Below, piece by piece: positions 48,207 to 57,479 of a DNA stretch of 64,000 bases. Below the pieces are notes generated by a model that worked only from the letters and a program-made list of their open reading frames with translations, was not told where the DNA came from and did not search any database. Source of the stretch: Ruegeria arenilitoris (GTDB lineage: Bacteria; Pseudomonadota; Alphaproteobacteria; Rhodobacterales; Rhodobacteraceae); assembly GCF_013032445.1 (NCBI RefSeq), contig NZ_WQCA01000009.1:186001-250000 (forward strand), in the 5' to 3' direction. Every line of letters begins with the position of its first letter. Within the stretch, counting starts at the first letter, position 1. The translations under genes and the position numbers were made by a program.

Positions 48207-48578
48207 TTACAATGTCTCATTCGAAGTTAGCAGATTCTCGATCCATTGCTTCACATCTTTATCGCTGATCTCGCCGGTGATGTGTCGTTCTTGAACAGCC
48301 AAAAACTCATCGCTGATCTTTACACCGGAGAGTCGAACAGACGCATTCGCCTGGCGCCACGCTTCGCGGCGCTTTTCTTGCCCTTGAGTATCAAGCGGCG
48401 TTTCTAGGATAAAATCCGCGAAGCTTTTGCCAAGCTCTATCAGGGCTTCGTTCGTCGTAGCCAAGGTTCTTTCAGAGTTTTCGATATTATTTTGTTCATG
48501 CGTGGTAGCATTGGTCAGAATAATGAAACTACATAGACGTCGAAGCAGAGCAAGACACTGTCCAAAATGCCGAGTCAT
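48207..48578 (-). CDS. Small protein with VbhA-antitoxin-like C-terminus
   Basis: 123 residues. The C-terminal half, ASVRLSGVKISDEFL followed by RHITGEISDKDVKQWI, resembles the VbhA/FicA antitoxin domain, which normally carries (S/T)xxxE(G/N) to block a Fic toxin. Here the Glu position is Ser (SVRLSG), so inhibition would be impaired. No Fic gene is adjacent. The N-terminal 40 residues are atypical, and the true start may be internal. Could be a decayed antitoxin or an unrelated helical protein. Confidence 0.4.
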   Translation of the reverse strand: MTRHFGQCLALLRRLCSFIILTNATTHEQNNIENSERTLATTNEALIELGKSFADFILETPLDTQGQEKRREAWRQANASVRLSGVKISDEFLAVQERHITGEISDKDVKQWIENLLTSNETL

Positions 48579-48813
48579 GAACCGCTAAAAGCTGGGGTGC
48601 CACTGATGCCGGGCGGCCATCTGTCCCAAGTTCCCTGACGACAGACACTGGGGAGTGTGGGCGGAAAGCAGTCTTTCGCTGCAGGAGCAATTAACAAGGT
48701 CGCGATCTCACAAAGCAGACAATTACCCTGCCATCTGCGATGCCAGTAACACGAGTGCTTCGTTTCAAAAAGTCAGACTTTAGAGATTGCGACAGAACCA
48801 AAAAAGACAACAG

Positions 48814-49680
48814 CTAATCCATTCGCCAATCATCTGTACATTCCAAAATGAATGACCTGCACGCATCGGTCTGTTCCCGAAATCGTGTTCTGTTTCGGAC
48901 ATATAGATAGACCTGCCTTTTGTCCGGCAGGTCCGACACGGAGCGAAACGCTGTGGTTTCCGGCATAAACCGCGAAACGGTTTGGGGCAGTATCGTGACC
49001 CATTTTCCGGTTTTGACCAAAGCAATAAGCGTGTGGGTGTTGTGGAGTGTTATCGCCGCGCCCTCCATTGCGGTCACGAAGGCTTGGGATTGGATTTTGT
49101 CGCTCAGTGCGTTTCGCACGAACGGCGCAGCAACTACGTCTTCAATTGTCGGAGGGGCAATCTGAGTGATGAGAGGATGATCCGCCGCACATACCAATCC
49201 AAACCGATCCTCAAACAGAGGGATCGCTTCGACGCCGTTGATCGGATGGTGACCGGACGCGATCCCAATATCTGCCTCGCCTTCAGCAAGCGCATCCAGA
49301 ACGTGTTGCGTGTCTGTATCGCGTATTTCGACTTTCAAGCGTGGATACCGGTTTGCCAAGTGATCAAGGACGGCCGGAAAAATCAGCGCGCCAACTGACG
49401 GAACCGATACGATCCGGATCAGGCCGTGCTCGGTCTTTGCGGCCTCTCCGATGCTACTTATGGTGTGTTCGAACTGGCGGACCTGTTTCAGTGCCAGTTT
49501 AAACACTTCCTCTCCCAGCACCGTTAGCTGATTCTTGCGCTCGCCTTCGAACAGCGGCTTTCCAATGTGCTGTTCCAGCTGCTTCAGTGACATTGAAACA
49601 GCAGATTGTGTACGGCCAAGCCGTTCTGCCGCTTCCGCAAGGTTTCCGGTTTGCGCGACGATGCAGAAACAGCGCAGCAT
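48814..49680 (-). CDS. LysR-family transcriptional regulator
   Basis: 288 residues. The N-terminal helix-turn-helix GNLAEAAERLGRTQSAVSMSLKQLEQHIG is followed by the LysR substrate-binding domain (VSVPSVGALIFPAVLDHL, HPLITQIAPPTIEDVV). It is divergent from the aldehyde-dehydrogenase operon with about 120 bp between, the standard arrangement for LysR control of the adjacent operon with a small-molecule inducer from the pathway. Confidence 0.9.
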   Translation of the reverse strand: MLRCFCIVAQTGNLAEAAERLGRTQSAVSMSLKQLEQHIGKPLFEGERKNQLTVLGEEVFKLALKQVRQFEHTISSIGEAAKTEHGLIRIVSVPSVGALIFPAVLDHLANRYPRLKVEIRDTDTQHVLDALAEGEADIGIASGHHPINGVEAIPLFEDRFGLVCAADHPLITQIAPPTIEDVVAAPFVRNALSDKIQSQAFVTAMEGAAITLHNTHTLIALVKTGKWVTILPQTVSRFMPETTAFRSVSDLPDKRQVYLYVRNRTRFREQTDACRSFILECTDDWRMD

Positions 49681-49800
49681 TTCGATCTTGATTGCTATGC
49701 TTCAATTCCTCTGAAGTTCAGTCAATTTATTTGAATTTGACTGATGCGTTTAAAAAAATCCATCCTTCTGTAACCCGAAACTCTGTTGGTGGGATCCAAA

Positions 49801-51243
49801 GTGACCAAATTGAACTTGATTGCAGGCGAGTGGCTGGCTGGTGAAAGCGAGATTGAAAACCGCAACCCGTCGGATTTGAGCGATCTGGTGGGCATGTTTG
49901 CCCAAGCCAGTGCCGATCAGCTGGACGCAACGCTGGATCAGGCCCGCATCGCACAGGCCGAATGGGCATCCTATGGGCTGGAGCGTAAACAAGCCGTGCT
50001 CATGAACATCGGTAATGAGCTGATGGCGCGCGCCGAGGAATTGGGCACATTGCTCAGTCGCGAAGAGGGCAAACCGCTGGCAGAAGGCAAGGGTGAGGTT
50101 TTCCGCGCCGGTCAGTTCTTTACCTACTATGCCGCTGAATGCTTGCGCCAAATCGGTGAGAACGCCGATTCCGTGCGCCCTGACATCGAGATCGACGTGC
50201 GACGTGAGGCGGTTGGCGTTGTCGCGATCATCAGTCCATGGAACTTCCCTACTGCGACCGCCTCGTGGAAGATTGCGCCTGCGCTATGTTATGGCAACGC
50301 GGTTGTGTGGAAGCCTGCTAACATCACGCCTGCCTCTGCTGTGGCGCTAACCGAAATCATCGAACGTCAGGATATTCCCAAGGGTCTGTTCAGCCTTGTG
50401 ATGGGCTCGGGTCGTTCAATCGGGCAGCGTCTGGTCGAAAGCCCAAAGGTCAACGCGATTTCCTTCACCGGCTCCGTTCCAGTAGGCAAAGGTATCGCCG
50501 CTGCCGCCATTCAGAACCTGACCAAGGTACAGATGGAAATGGGCTCAAAGAACGCTCTGGCCGTCATGGATGACGCCGATCTGGATCTGGCGGTCACCTT
50601 GGCACTGGGTGGAGCCTTTGGCGGTACGGGCCAGAAATGCACGGCCTCGTCGCGCCTTGTGGTGCATGAGGGTATCCACGACGCCTTTGTCGAGAAGCTG
50701 GTCGCGGGTGCGCAGGCGATGAAAGTGGGTCATGCATTGGAAAACGGCACCCAGATGGGACCCGTCGTCAGCCAGCAGCAACTGTCTGAGAACCTCGCTT
50801 ATGTCGGTCAGGGCAAATCCGAAGGTGCAGAGCTTGCCTGTGGCGGCCAGCGGCTTGAGATGCCACATGACGGGTTCTACATGTCTCCCGGCGTGTTCCT
50901 GAACACCACCAACGATATGGGCATCAACCGCGAGGAAATGTTTGCGCCCCTGACCAGCGTCATTAAGGTCAGCAGCTATGACGAGGCGCTGAGCGTGGTC
51001 AATGACACCAACTTTGGTCTGACCTCGGGCATTGTGACCAAGTCGCTGGCCCGCGCCACCCATTTCCGCCGCAATGCGCGCACAGGTGTTGTCACTGTAA
51101 ACCTACCGACTGCAGGCACCGACTATCACGTACCCTTCGGTGGTCGTGGTGACAGTTCCTATGGCCCGCGTGAGCAGGGCAAGGCTGCTGCCGAGTTCTA
51201 CACCACCGTCAAAACCGCCTATATCAGCGCAGGCCCTGTCTGA
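49801..51243 (+). CDS. Aldehyde dehydrogenase (2-oxoglutarate semialdehyde DH-like)
   Basis: 480 residues from a GTG at 49801, which follows GGTGGGA; a TTG at 49786 would add five residues. Catalytic Cys in GGTGQKCTASSRLV and the general-base Glu in QMEMGSKNAL; NAD(P) motif FTGSVPVGKGI. The closest general type is the alpha-ketoglutaric or succinic semialdehyde DH branch used in hydroxyproline, sugar-acid and amino-acid catabolism. First gene of the LysR-linked operon; its stop overlaps the next start (TGATG). Confidence 0.9.
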   Translation: MTKLNLIAGEWLAGESEIENRNPSDLSDLVGMFAQASADQLDATLDQARIAQAEWASYGLERKQAVLMNIGNELMARAEELGTLLSREEGKPLAEGKGEVFRAGQFFTYYAAECLRQIGENADSVRPDIEIDVRREAVGVVAIISPWNFPTATASWKIAPALCYGNAVVWKPANITPASAVALTEIIERQDIPKGLFSLVMGSGRSIGQRLVESPKVNAISFTGSVPVGKGIAAAAIQNLTKVQMEMGSKNALAVMDDADLDLAVTLALGGAFGGTGQKCTASSRLVVHEGIHDAFVEKLVAGAQAMKVGHALENGTQMGPVVSQQQLSENLAYVGQGKSEGAELACGGQRLEMPHDGFYMSPGVFLNTTNDMGINREEMFAPLTSVIKVSSYDEALSVVNDTNFGLTSGIVTKSLARATHFRRNARTGVVTVNLPTAGTDYHVPFGGRGDSSYGPREQGKAAAEFYTTVKTAYISAGPV

Positions 51244-52220
51244 TGCTGATCGATGGCCTGCAATATGCCAATTGGTCGGAAAAGATTTTCCGGCAACTGC
51301 GCGAAGGCGGCGTGGACGCGATCCACGTCACCATCGCCTATCATGAAAATTTCCGCGAAACTGTTCTGAACTTTGAGAAATGGAATCGCTGGTTCGAGCA
51401 ATATCCGGACCTGATCATGAAAGGCCGCTGGGCCAGCGACATTGATTTAGCAAAGGAAACGGGCCGGACGGCTGTATTCTTCGGGTTCCAGAACCCGTCT
51501 CCGATAGAAGACGATATCGGTCTGGTCGAAATTCTACACGATCTGGGTGCACGGTTCATGCAGCTGACGTACAACAACCAGTCCCTGCTGGCGACCGGCT
51601 GTTACGAGGCTGAAGACACCGGCATCACCCGCATGGGCAAACAGGTCATCAAGGAAATGAACCGCGTCGGACTTGTGGTCGACATGAGCCACTCGGCAGA
51701 CCGCTCGACCATCGAGGCGGCTGATATTTCCGAACGTCCTATCGCCATCACGCACGCTAACCCGCACGAATGGTCTCCAGCACTGCGCAACAAGCGCAAA
51801 GACGTGATACGCGCGGTGACACAAAACGGCGGGATGTTCGGCTTTTCGGTCTATCCGCATCACCTGAAGGGCAAATCTGACTGCACGCTGGAAAGTTTCT
51901 GCGAGATGATCGCCCGCACGGCCGACAAATATGGGGTAAAGCACCTGGGGATCGGTACGGACCTGTGTCAGGATCAATCCGACAGCGTGGTAGAATGGAT
52001 GCGGGTTGGGCGCTGGACGAAAGAGATTGACTATGGCGAAGGCTCGGCATCGGCGCCCGGCTTCCCTCCGATGCCGCACTGGTTCCGCGACAATCGCGAC
52101 TTTGGCAACATCAAAGACGGGCTTCGCGCCGTTGGCATGAACGCCGAAGAGGTGGCGGGTATCATGGGTGGCAACTGGTATCGTTTCTTCGCCGAAAACT
52201 TTGGATCGCAACAGCCATGA
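51243..52220 (+). CDS. Variant M19-family (renal dipeptidase-like) hydrolase
   Basis: 325 residues. The barrel metal motifs of the second site are present: DMSHSADRS (His), ITHANPH (His) and GIGTDLCQD (Asp). The N-terminal HxD pair of canonical M19 enzymes (DGHND) reads DGLQYANW, so two zinc ligands are missing and a mononuclear or altered metal site is likely. It may act on a ring C-N bond rather than on dipeptides. The start overlaps the ALDH stop, and the end overlaps the next gene by four bases. Confidence 0.82.
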   Translation: MLIDGLQYANWSEKIFRQLREGGVDAIHVTIAYHENFRETVLNFEKWNRWFEQYPDLIMKGRWASDIDLAKETGRTAVFFGFQNPSPIEDDIGLVEILHDLGARFMQLTYNNQSLLATGCYEAEDTGITRMGKQVIKEMNRVGLVVDMSHSADRSTIEAADISERPIAITHANPHEWSPALRNKRKDVIRAVTQNGGMFGFSVYPHHLKGKSDCTLESFCEMIARTADKYGVKHLGIGTDLCQDQSDSVVEWMRVGRWTKEIDYGEGSASAPGFPPMPHWFRDNRDFGNIKDGLRAVGMNAEEVAGIMGGNWYRFFAENFGSQQP

Positions 52221-53902
52221 CCACCACGCCCCAAAATGTTGAACGTCGTGAGCCTGCCCAGGTGATGCGCCTTTCGCGTCTTGGGTCTTTTCATCAATGT
52301 CGGCTCAGCTTCATGCGCCAGCTCACCCGACGTATGGCGGCTGAGAAATGGGTCTTTTCCCGGCCCGTTTTTGATATTGACACTAACGGTGTGGGCCACG
52401 CGGTATATTCCGCGCAAGGACCCGATCGCACCTATTCACTGGTCGCCTTCGCCCATGACCTGCCGCCCGAGCAACGTTCGGATCGTGTGATAGCCGAGGC
52501 CTGGGATGCCACCTTCGCCTTGTTCGACGGTGTTCCCAGCAAGGACGATATTCAACGTCTGTCGCGGAATGTACCGCTGCAAGAGGCCGGTCGGGTCAGC
52601 GAAAGCGAGTTGTCGCTGTCGCGTGCCAACCGCTCGGTTCGGTTGTGGGCCCATGTAGTAGACCGGCTGGCTGCGGGTCAGCAGCCGGACCTCGCGCAGA
52701 TCCACAAGGTTGGGTACCTGATGCGCACCACTGCGGTTTACGGATCGGGCAAGTTCGGCGCGGCGGACCGGGAAAAGATCGCCGACCGGCCCGAGGTCAG
52801 CGGCCCGTTTCAGGCCGAGATGCTCTCGGTCTATCTGACCCGGATATTCGTACGTGATCTGGTGCAGCACATGGCAAAGGCCAAGGGCGGTGAACAGACT
52901 GCGCAGCTTGACCCGAATATCGCCCGCTGGCTGGGGATCGGCAACTCGACCGGGTTGGGCATGGCACCCTTCATCGTCAATCATCCGATCCTGTTCAACA
53001 ATTGGATTATGGCACGCGAAGAAGCCATCGCGCGCGTTCGGTCCGTTGAGACCGCAACGGACGCCGAAAAGGCCATGTTCCGCGAGATTTTTGAACGCAG
53101 CAAATTGTCGATCACTTGGTGGCAGTCCGAGCACCCAATCCAGATCGAAAAGCTTGTCGCCCTGAGCGCCGATCTGAACACGATTGCCGCGTATCTCGAT
53201 CAGACAGATCTGACGAAAAACCAACCCTGGGATCAACTAATCCTGTGGTCTCAGACCGCTCTTAGCGAAGAAGGGCAAGAGTTGCTGGCCTCTCTGATCC
53301 TTGAGCCATATGGCGAGTTGGTGGACGGGTTGAGCAGTTGTATGGCGGATGGCAACAGCGCGGCCTTTGCAATCGACGGTGCAATGCCGGTCAATCAGGT
53401 GCGCGAGCTGATCCGCACGAACTTTGGCTGGGCGCTTGATCTGGATTGGTACGCCGCTGAACATTGCGCGCGCGCTTGGTATGTTTCCGAAGAAAAGCTT
53501 GAACCCCGCCTGGGGGAACGGTTCGACGAACCTATCGCGGACTATGAACAACCTCTTGCGCCGGCGCGCGATGCGGCGCGTGCGTTTGACGCTCTGGACA
53601 ACTGGTCGGGCGAAGCCCCGGTCGCAGAGTTTCTGCTGCGCCACCCGGAACATCGCCACACGGTGCGCCGCACGCAGATGAGCCACGTCGCCCCATATGG
53701 TGAAATCCGGGACAATACGATTGGCGCAGAGGTGATGCCCATCGACATGCTACGCGCCAAACTCTCGTTTTTTGGCGCAACCCATTTCGATCCGCGCTCA
53801 GACCGCTGGGTTCGCATCTGCATGTATGCAGGTGCGCCATATCCTGAAGAGCTGGGTCCGGACAATGCCGATTTGTGGGTCTATCCGGAGCTTGCGCAAT
53901 GA
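52217..53902 (+). CDS. Conserved protein of unknown function (561 aa) in catabolic operon
   Basis: 561 residues with no signal peptide or membrane segment. Trp/His-rich C-terminal part (EHCARAWYVSEEKLEPRLG, RHPEHRHTVRRTQMSHVAPYG) and mostly helical. I do not recognise a family; cofactor motifs (Rossmann, FMN, CxxC) are not evident. It is translationally coupled to both neighbours by four-base overlaps (ATGA), so it is probably an enzyme of the same pathway. Confidence 0.8.
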   Translation: MTTTPQNVERREPAQVMRLSRLGSFHQCRLSFMRQLTRRMAAEKWVFSRPVFDIDTNGVGHAVYSAQGPDRTYSLVAFAHDLPPEQRSDRVIAEAWDATFALFDGVPSKDDIQRLSRNVPLQEAGRVSESELSLSRANRSVRLWAHVVDRLAAGQQPDLAQIHKVGYLMRTTAVYGSGKFGAADREKIADRPEVSGPFQAEMLSVYLTRIFVRDLVQHMAKAKGGEQTAQLDPNIARWLGIGNSTGLGMAPFIVNHPILFNNWIMAREEAIARVRSVETATDAEKAMFREIFERSKLSITWWQSEHPIQIEKLVALSADLNTIAAYLDQTDLTKNQPWDQLILWSQTALSEEGQELLASLILEPYGELVDGLSSCMADGNSAAFAIDGAMPVNQVRELIRTNFGWALDLDWYAAEHCARAWYVSEEKLEPRLGERFDEPIADYEQPLAPARDAARAFDALDNWSGEAPVAEFLLRHPEHRHTVRRTQMSHVAPYGEIRDNTIGAEVMPIDMLRAKLSFFGATHFDPRSDRWVRICMYAGAPYPEELGPDNADLWVYPELAQ

Positions 53903-54528
53903 GCTTTTCACTTAATGAAGTCGAAGCCACCGCCAAACGTGCAACCCGCGGTGCAGGCTATGACTGGGGTGTGGCGGAAGAGGCCGGGAAGGCGACGTGC
54001 TGGCTCTGTGCACAAGGTCTTGACGGGGTGGCCGAATTGGCACGCGTTTTGGAGCGCGGGTTTGCCAGTAATTTGGATGAACACGTCCCTAAACATATGG
54101 AACCCGACTGGGCTGGGGGTATGGACTTGTGTCCGCTGATGACCGGGGCGTTGCTGTCGGATTGCTCAAATTTGCTGCAATCCGGGCCGAACCGGATCAG
54201 AAATTTGGCCACGCCTGCTGTCTTGCTGCCATTTGCGGCCCAAGCCGCGCGTCGCCAATCCGCAATTGTTACTGTCATGGCGGGCGATTTCTTAGCAGCG
54301 ACTGACGGGACGCAACTGGTACTGAAAAACGAGTGCCCCGCCCACGGAAGCGTAATCGAGGTTGCACTGGGTGACACCTTGACCAACCCGCGCGCGCAAA
54401 AGACCCGCGCGATGCCCGATCCGGCGGCATGGAACATCCTTAACCGCTTTGCACACCGCACCTACGCCCCGGCAACGGAAGAATCCCGTTTACTCGGCGC
54501 TGGTGCCGGGCTTTCCGACAACGACTGA
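53899..54528 (+). CDS. DUF3726 protein
   Basis: 209 residues from the ATG at 53899, which overlaps the previous stop. The opening MSFSLNEVEATAKRATRGAG and the WGVAEEAGKATCWLC segment match DUF3726, a family of unknown function seen mostly in Rhodobacterales. Cys residues in CWLCAQG, CPLM and DCSNLL could bind metal. It sits between an unknown protein and an Ldh-family reductase. Confidence 0.78.
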   Translation: MSFSLNEVEATAKRATRGAGYDWGVAEEAGKATCWLCAQGLDGVAELARVLERGFASNLDEHVPKHMEPDWAGGMDLCPLMTGALLSDCSNLLQSGPNRIRNLATPAVLLPFAAQAARRQSAIVTVMAGDFLAATDGTQLVLKNECPAHGSVIEVALGDTLTNPRAQKTRAMPDPAAWNILNRFAHRTYAPATEESRLLGAGAGLSDND

Positions 54529-54540
54529 AAAGAGACCGCC

Positions 54541-55551
54541 ATGATCCAAACCCGCACCCTGTCACTTGCTGAAATAGAAGAGCTGTCTTTCCGGGCACTG
54601 GTCGCTGCGGGCACAAGCGAGGAAAACGCGCGGCCTCTGGCGGTCGCAACCTCAGCGACCGAGGCAGACGGGGTTGCCAGTCATGGCCTGGCCTATATCC
54701 CGATCTACTGTGAGCACGTTCAATGCGGCAAGGTCGATGGGCAAGCCCGACCGGTTCTGTGGGAGCCACGCCCCGGTGTTATCACTGTCGATGCTGCCAC
54801 CGGGTTTGCGCATGCAGCCATCGAGGCCGGGTTCAAAGCGCTGATCCCGGCTGCCCGTACGCAGGGGATTGCCGCGCTGGCGATCCGCAACAGTTATAAT
54901 TGCGGTGTTCTGGGGTATCACACTCACCGGCTGGCGCAGGCCGGGTTGGTCGGTCTGGGCTTCACCAACGCTCCGGCTTCAATTGCACCTTCGGGAGGCT
55001 CTAAGCCGGTAGTTGGGACCAATCCGTTCTCGATCGCTGCTCCGGGCACCGATGGGCAATCCGCACTGCTGATCGACCAGAGTGCCAGCACCATCGCAAA
55101 AAGCGAAGTCATGAAACATGCCCGGGAAGGCAAGTCGATCCCGGTTGGCTGGGCGCTGGACCCCGATGGTAACCCCACCACCGACCCGAATGTCGGGCTC
55201 AAGGGATCGATGGCCCCTTCGGGGGGCTATAAAGGCGTCGGCGTGGCCTTGCTGACCGAGGTTTTGGCCGCGGCGCTAACCGGCGCCACGCTTGGAATTC
55301 ACGCCTCACCTTTTTCGGGAACGGCTGGAGGCCCTCCTAAGACGGGCCAGTTCTTTATCGCGATTGACGTATCTGCAACCGCAGATGACGCTTTTTCGAC
55401 CAGAATTGCCGATCTTGTTGAAGCGATCCGATATCAGGACGGCGCACATTTGCCTGGCGATGGTCGCCGGGCGAAGCGTTTGGCGGCAAATTCTGAAGGT
55501 GTAGCCGTCAACGTGGCAACGCTGGAGAAAATTGAGGCCCTGCTCAAATAG
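54541..55551 (+). CDS. Ldh-family NAD(P)H reductase (DpkA/malate-lactate DH type 2)
   Basis: 336 residues. Family features include VATSATEADGVASHGLAY (catalytic His), IRNSYNCGVLGYH and GTNPFSIAAPG. The family includes delta1-piperideine-2-carboxylate/pyrroline-2-carboxylate reductase, ureidoglycolate DH and sugar-acid DHs. In this operon reduction of a cyclic imine acid is a good guess. It starts 12 bp after the DUF3726 stop. Confidence 0.88.
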   Translation: MIQTRTLSLAEIEELSFRALVAAGTSEENARPLAVATSATEADGVASHGLAYIPIYCEHVQCGKVDGQARPVLWEPRPGVITVDAATGFAHAAIEAGFKALIPAARTQGIAALAIRNSYNCGVLGYHTHRLAQAGLVGLGFTNAPASIAPSGGSKPVVGTNPFSIAAPGTDGQSALLIDQSASTIAKSEVMKHAREGKSIPVGWALDPDGNPTTDPNVGLKGSMAPSGGYKGVGVALLTEVLAAALTGATLGIHASPFSGTAGGPPKTGQFFIAIDVSATADDAFSTRIADLVEAIRYQDGAHLPGDGRRAKRLAANSEGVAVNVATLEKIEALLK

Positions 55552-55629
55552 GGCCCAAATGGTGAAGTTTCGGGACACCTGCAAATAATTTTCTGGAACT
55601 CAGGACACGTGCGAACAGGGAGGAAACAC

Positions 55630-57444
55630 ATGTCAATGAAGGATCCATTTACCGATCTGGAGATCAAGCGATCTTCGGGCGGCTTCTATGAAGGTCACAG
55701 CGTCGAAATTGCTTTGCTCAGCAAGTCGATCATGGTTGCGCTGGTCATCTGGGCACTGGTCTGGCCTGCAAACGCAAATGGAGTTCTGGGAAGCCTGAAC
55801 TCGCGCCTACTGGAAGACTTCAACGCCTTCTATATCATCATCGTCGGCTTCTTTGCCTTTTTCCTGTTTGTCGTGGCTGCGCTGCCGCAAACTGGTAAAC
55901 GTCTCATGGGGCCGGAAGGTGAAAAACCTGAATTTTCGGATTTCTCGTGGTTTTCTATGATGTTCGGTGCCGGTCTGGGTGTCGGTCTGATGGTATTTGC
56001 CACCGCCGAACCTCTGGGCCTTTGGGGTTCAAATCCGGTTGTGATCGCCGAGCAGGTTGTTGGTAATACCGAAGAGGCACTGCAGTCCGGGTATCGGTAT
56101 ACCTTCCTGCACTACGGGTTTCATGCCTGGGCGATTTATGTCGTGACTGGCTTGTCGCTGGCCTACTATGCCTACACGCGCAACATGCCCTTGACGATCC
56201 GCACTGCGCTGACACCGTTGTTTGGCAAGTTGATGAACGGTTTTCTTGGCCACGTCGTAGACGTTCTGGGTGTTGTTGCAACAATCCTAGGCGTCTCGGT
56301 AACGATCGGTTTTGGCGTTTCGCAGTTCATCGACGGGCTTTATGCAATTACCGGCATGGGATGGATCATGGATGTGAACGGAGAAGTTCCGACCCCAAGT
56401 ACAGTTGGTCTGTTGGCGGGTCTGATCGTCATCATGGGCCTGTCGATCATTTCGGCTGTTTCAGGCGTTGGACGTGGTGTTAAGTACCTGTCGAACCTGA
56501 ATCTGGTGCTTTCTCTGATCCTGCTGCTGGTCTTTGTCGTATTCGGTTCGTTCCTGTTTGCGATGACCACCTATGCAACAGCGTTCATCGACTACATCCA
56601 GCATTTCATCTCGCTCAGTTTTGGCGCGTTCAACCCGCAATCAGCGGCGGCATTTGAGGCAGCGTTGCCAAGCGAAGCTGCCCCATTTGCCGATGCCCTA
56701 TACAGCGGTGCGACCAACCCCTGGGGTTCGTTTGACGGGTTCAAATCAGGGCTTGAAGGCGACGTCGCAGCCTTGCCCGAATCCGTTCTCGCTTCGGTCT
56801 ATGCCGCTGGTGACCCGGGTCGTCAATTTGGTTGGCAGGCAGGTTGGACCACGTTCTACTGGGCCTGGTGGATCGCGTTCTCGCCCTTCGTGGGCCTGTT
56901 CCTGGCGCGGATTTCCAAAGGGCGTTCGGTTCGTGAGTTCATCGTTGGCTGTGTATTCGCACCAGCACTGGTCTGCTTTGCATGGATGACCATTCTGGGG
57001 GGCACCGCGATCGACCTTGAACTGAACGGCACGGCCGAGGGTGCCATCATCGGTGCGTCGAACACCGCCAAGCTGTTCGTCACCCTGCAAGAAATGATCT
57101 CGGGTGGGTTGCTGTCGGGTATAACAGTGATGTGTGTTGTCCTGATCATGACATTCCTGGTCACATCGGCTGACTCGGGCATTCTGGTGATGAACACCAT
57201 CATGTCAGGTGGCGATCAGAACATTGGCAACAAACACAAGATCATCTGGGGTCTGATCCTGACGGCGGTGATTGGCGCTCTGATTTTGGCGGCAGGCGAG
57301 AACAACCCAATGGATGCCTTGCGGAACGCGATGATCATCGGCGCACTGCCGTTCACGATGGTCATGGGGCTGATGTGCGTGGCTCTCGCCAAGGCCCTTT
57401 ACCGCGACAGCCTACGCCAGAAACTGACAGCCCCGGCTGAGTAA
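55630..57444 (+). CDS. BCCT-family betaine/carnitine/choline transporter
   Basis: 604 residues from the ATG at 55630 with GGGAGG upstream. Twelve membrane segments. The family motifs GAGLGVGLMVFATAEPL (TM3) and GWTTFYWAWWIAFSPFVGLF (TM8, Trp-rich substrate box) are clear. BCCT proteins import quaternary-ammonium compounds such as glycine betaine, choline, carnitine or proline betaine. It follows the catabolic genes in the same direction after 78 bp and probably supplies the substrate. Confidence 0.92.
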   Translation: MSMKDPFTDLEIKRSSGGFYEGHSVEIALLSKSIMVALVIWALVWPANANGVLGSLNSRLLEDFNAFYIIIVGFFAFFLFVVAALPQTGKRLMGPEGEKPEFSDFSWFSMMFGAGLGVGLMVFATAEPLGLWGSNPVVIAEQVVGNTEEALQSGYRYTFLHYGFHAWAIYVVTGLSLAYYAYTRNMPLTIRTALTPLFGKLMNGFLGHVVDVLGVVATILGVSVTIGFGVSQFIDGLYAITGMGWIMDVNGEVPTPSTVGLLAGLIVIMGLSIISAVSGVGRGVKYLSNLNLVLSLILLLVFVVFGSFLFAMTTYATAFIDYIQHFISLSFGAFNPQSAAAFEAALPSEAAPFADALYSGATNPWGSFDGFKSGLEGDVAALPESVLASVYAAGDPGRQFGWQAGWTTFYWAWWIAFSPFVGLFLARISKGRSVREFIVGCVFAPALVCFAWMTILGGTAIDLELNGTAEGAIIGASNTAKLFVTLQEMISGGLLSGITVMCVVLIMTFLVTSADSGILVMNTIMSGGDQNIGNKHKIIWGLILTAVIGALILAAGENNPMDALRNAMIIGALPFTMVMGLMCVALAKALYRDSLRQKLTAPAE

Positions 57445-57452
57445 GCTCGATT

Positions 57453-57479
57453 CCGGGCAGTTGTACCATGACTGCCCGG
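57453..57479 (+). terminator. Terminator after the BCCT gene
   Basis: CCGGGCAGT (57453-57461) pairs with ACTGCCCGG (57471-57479) around a 9-base loop, starting 8 bp past the transporter stop and followed by ATTTCT. Confidence 0.85.
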
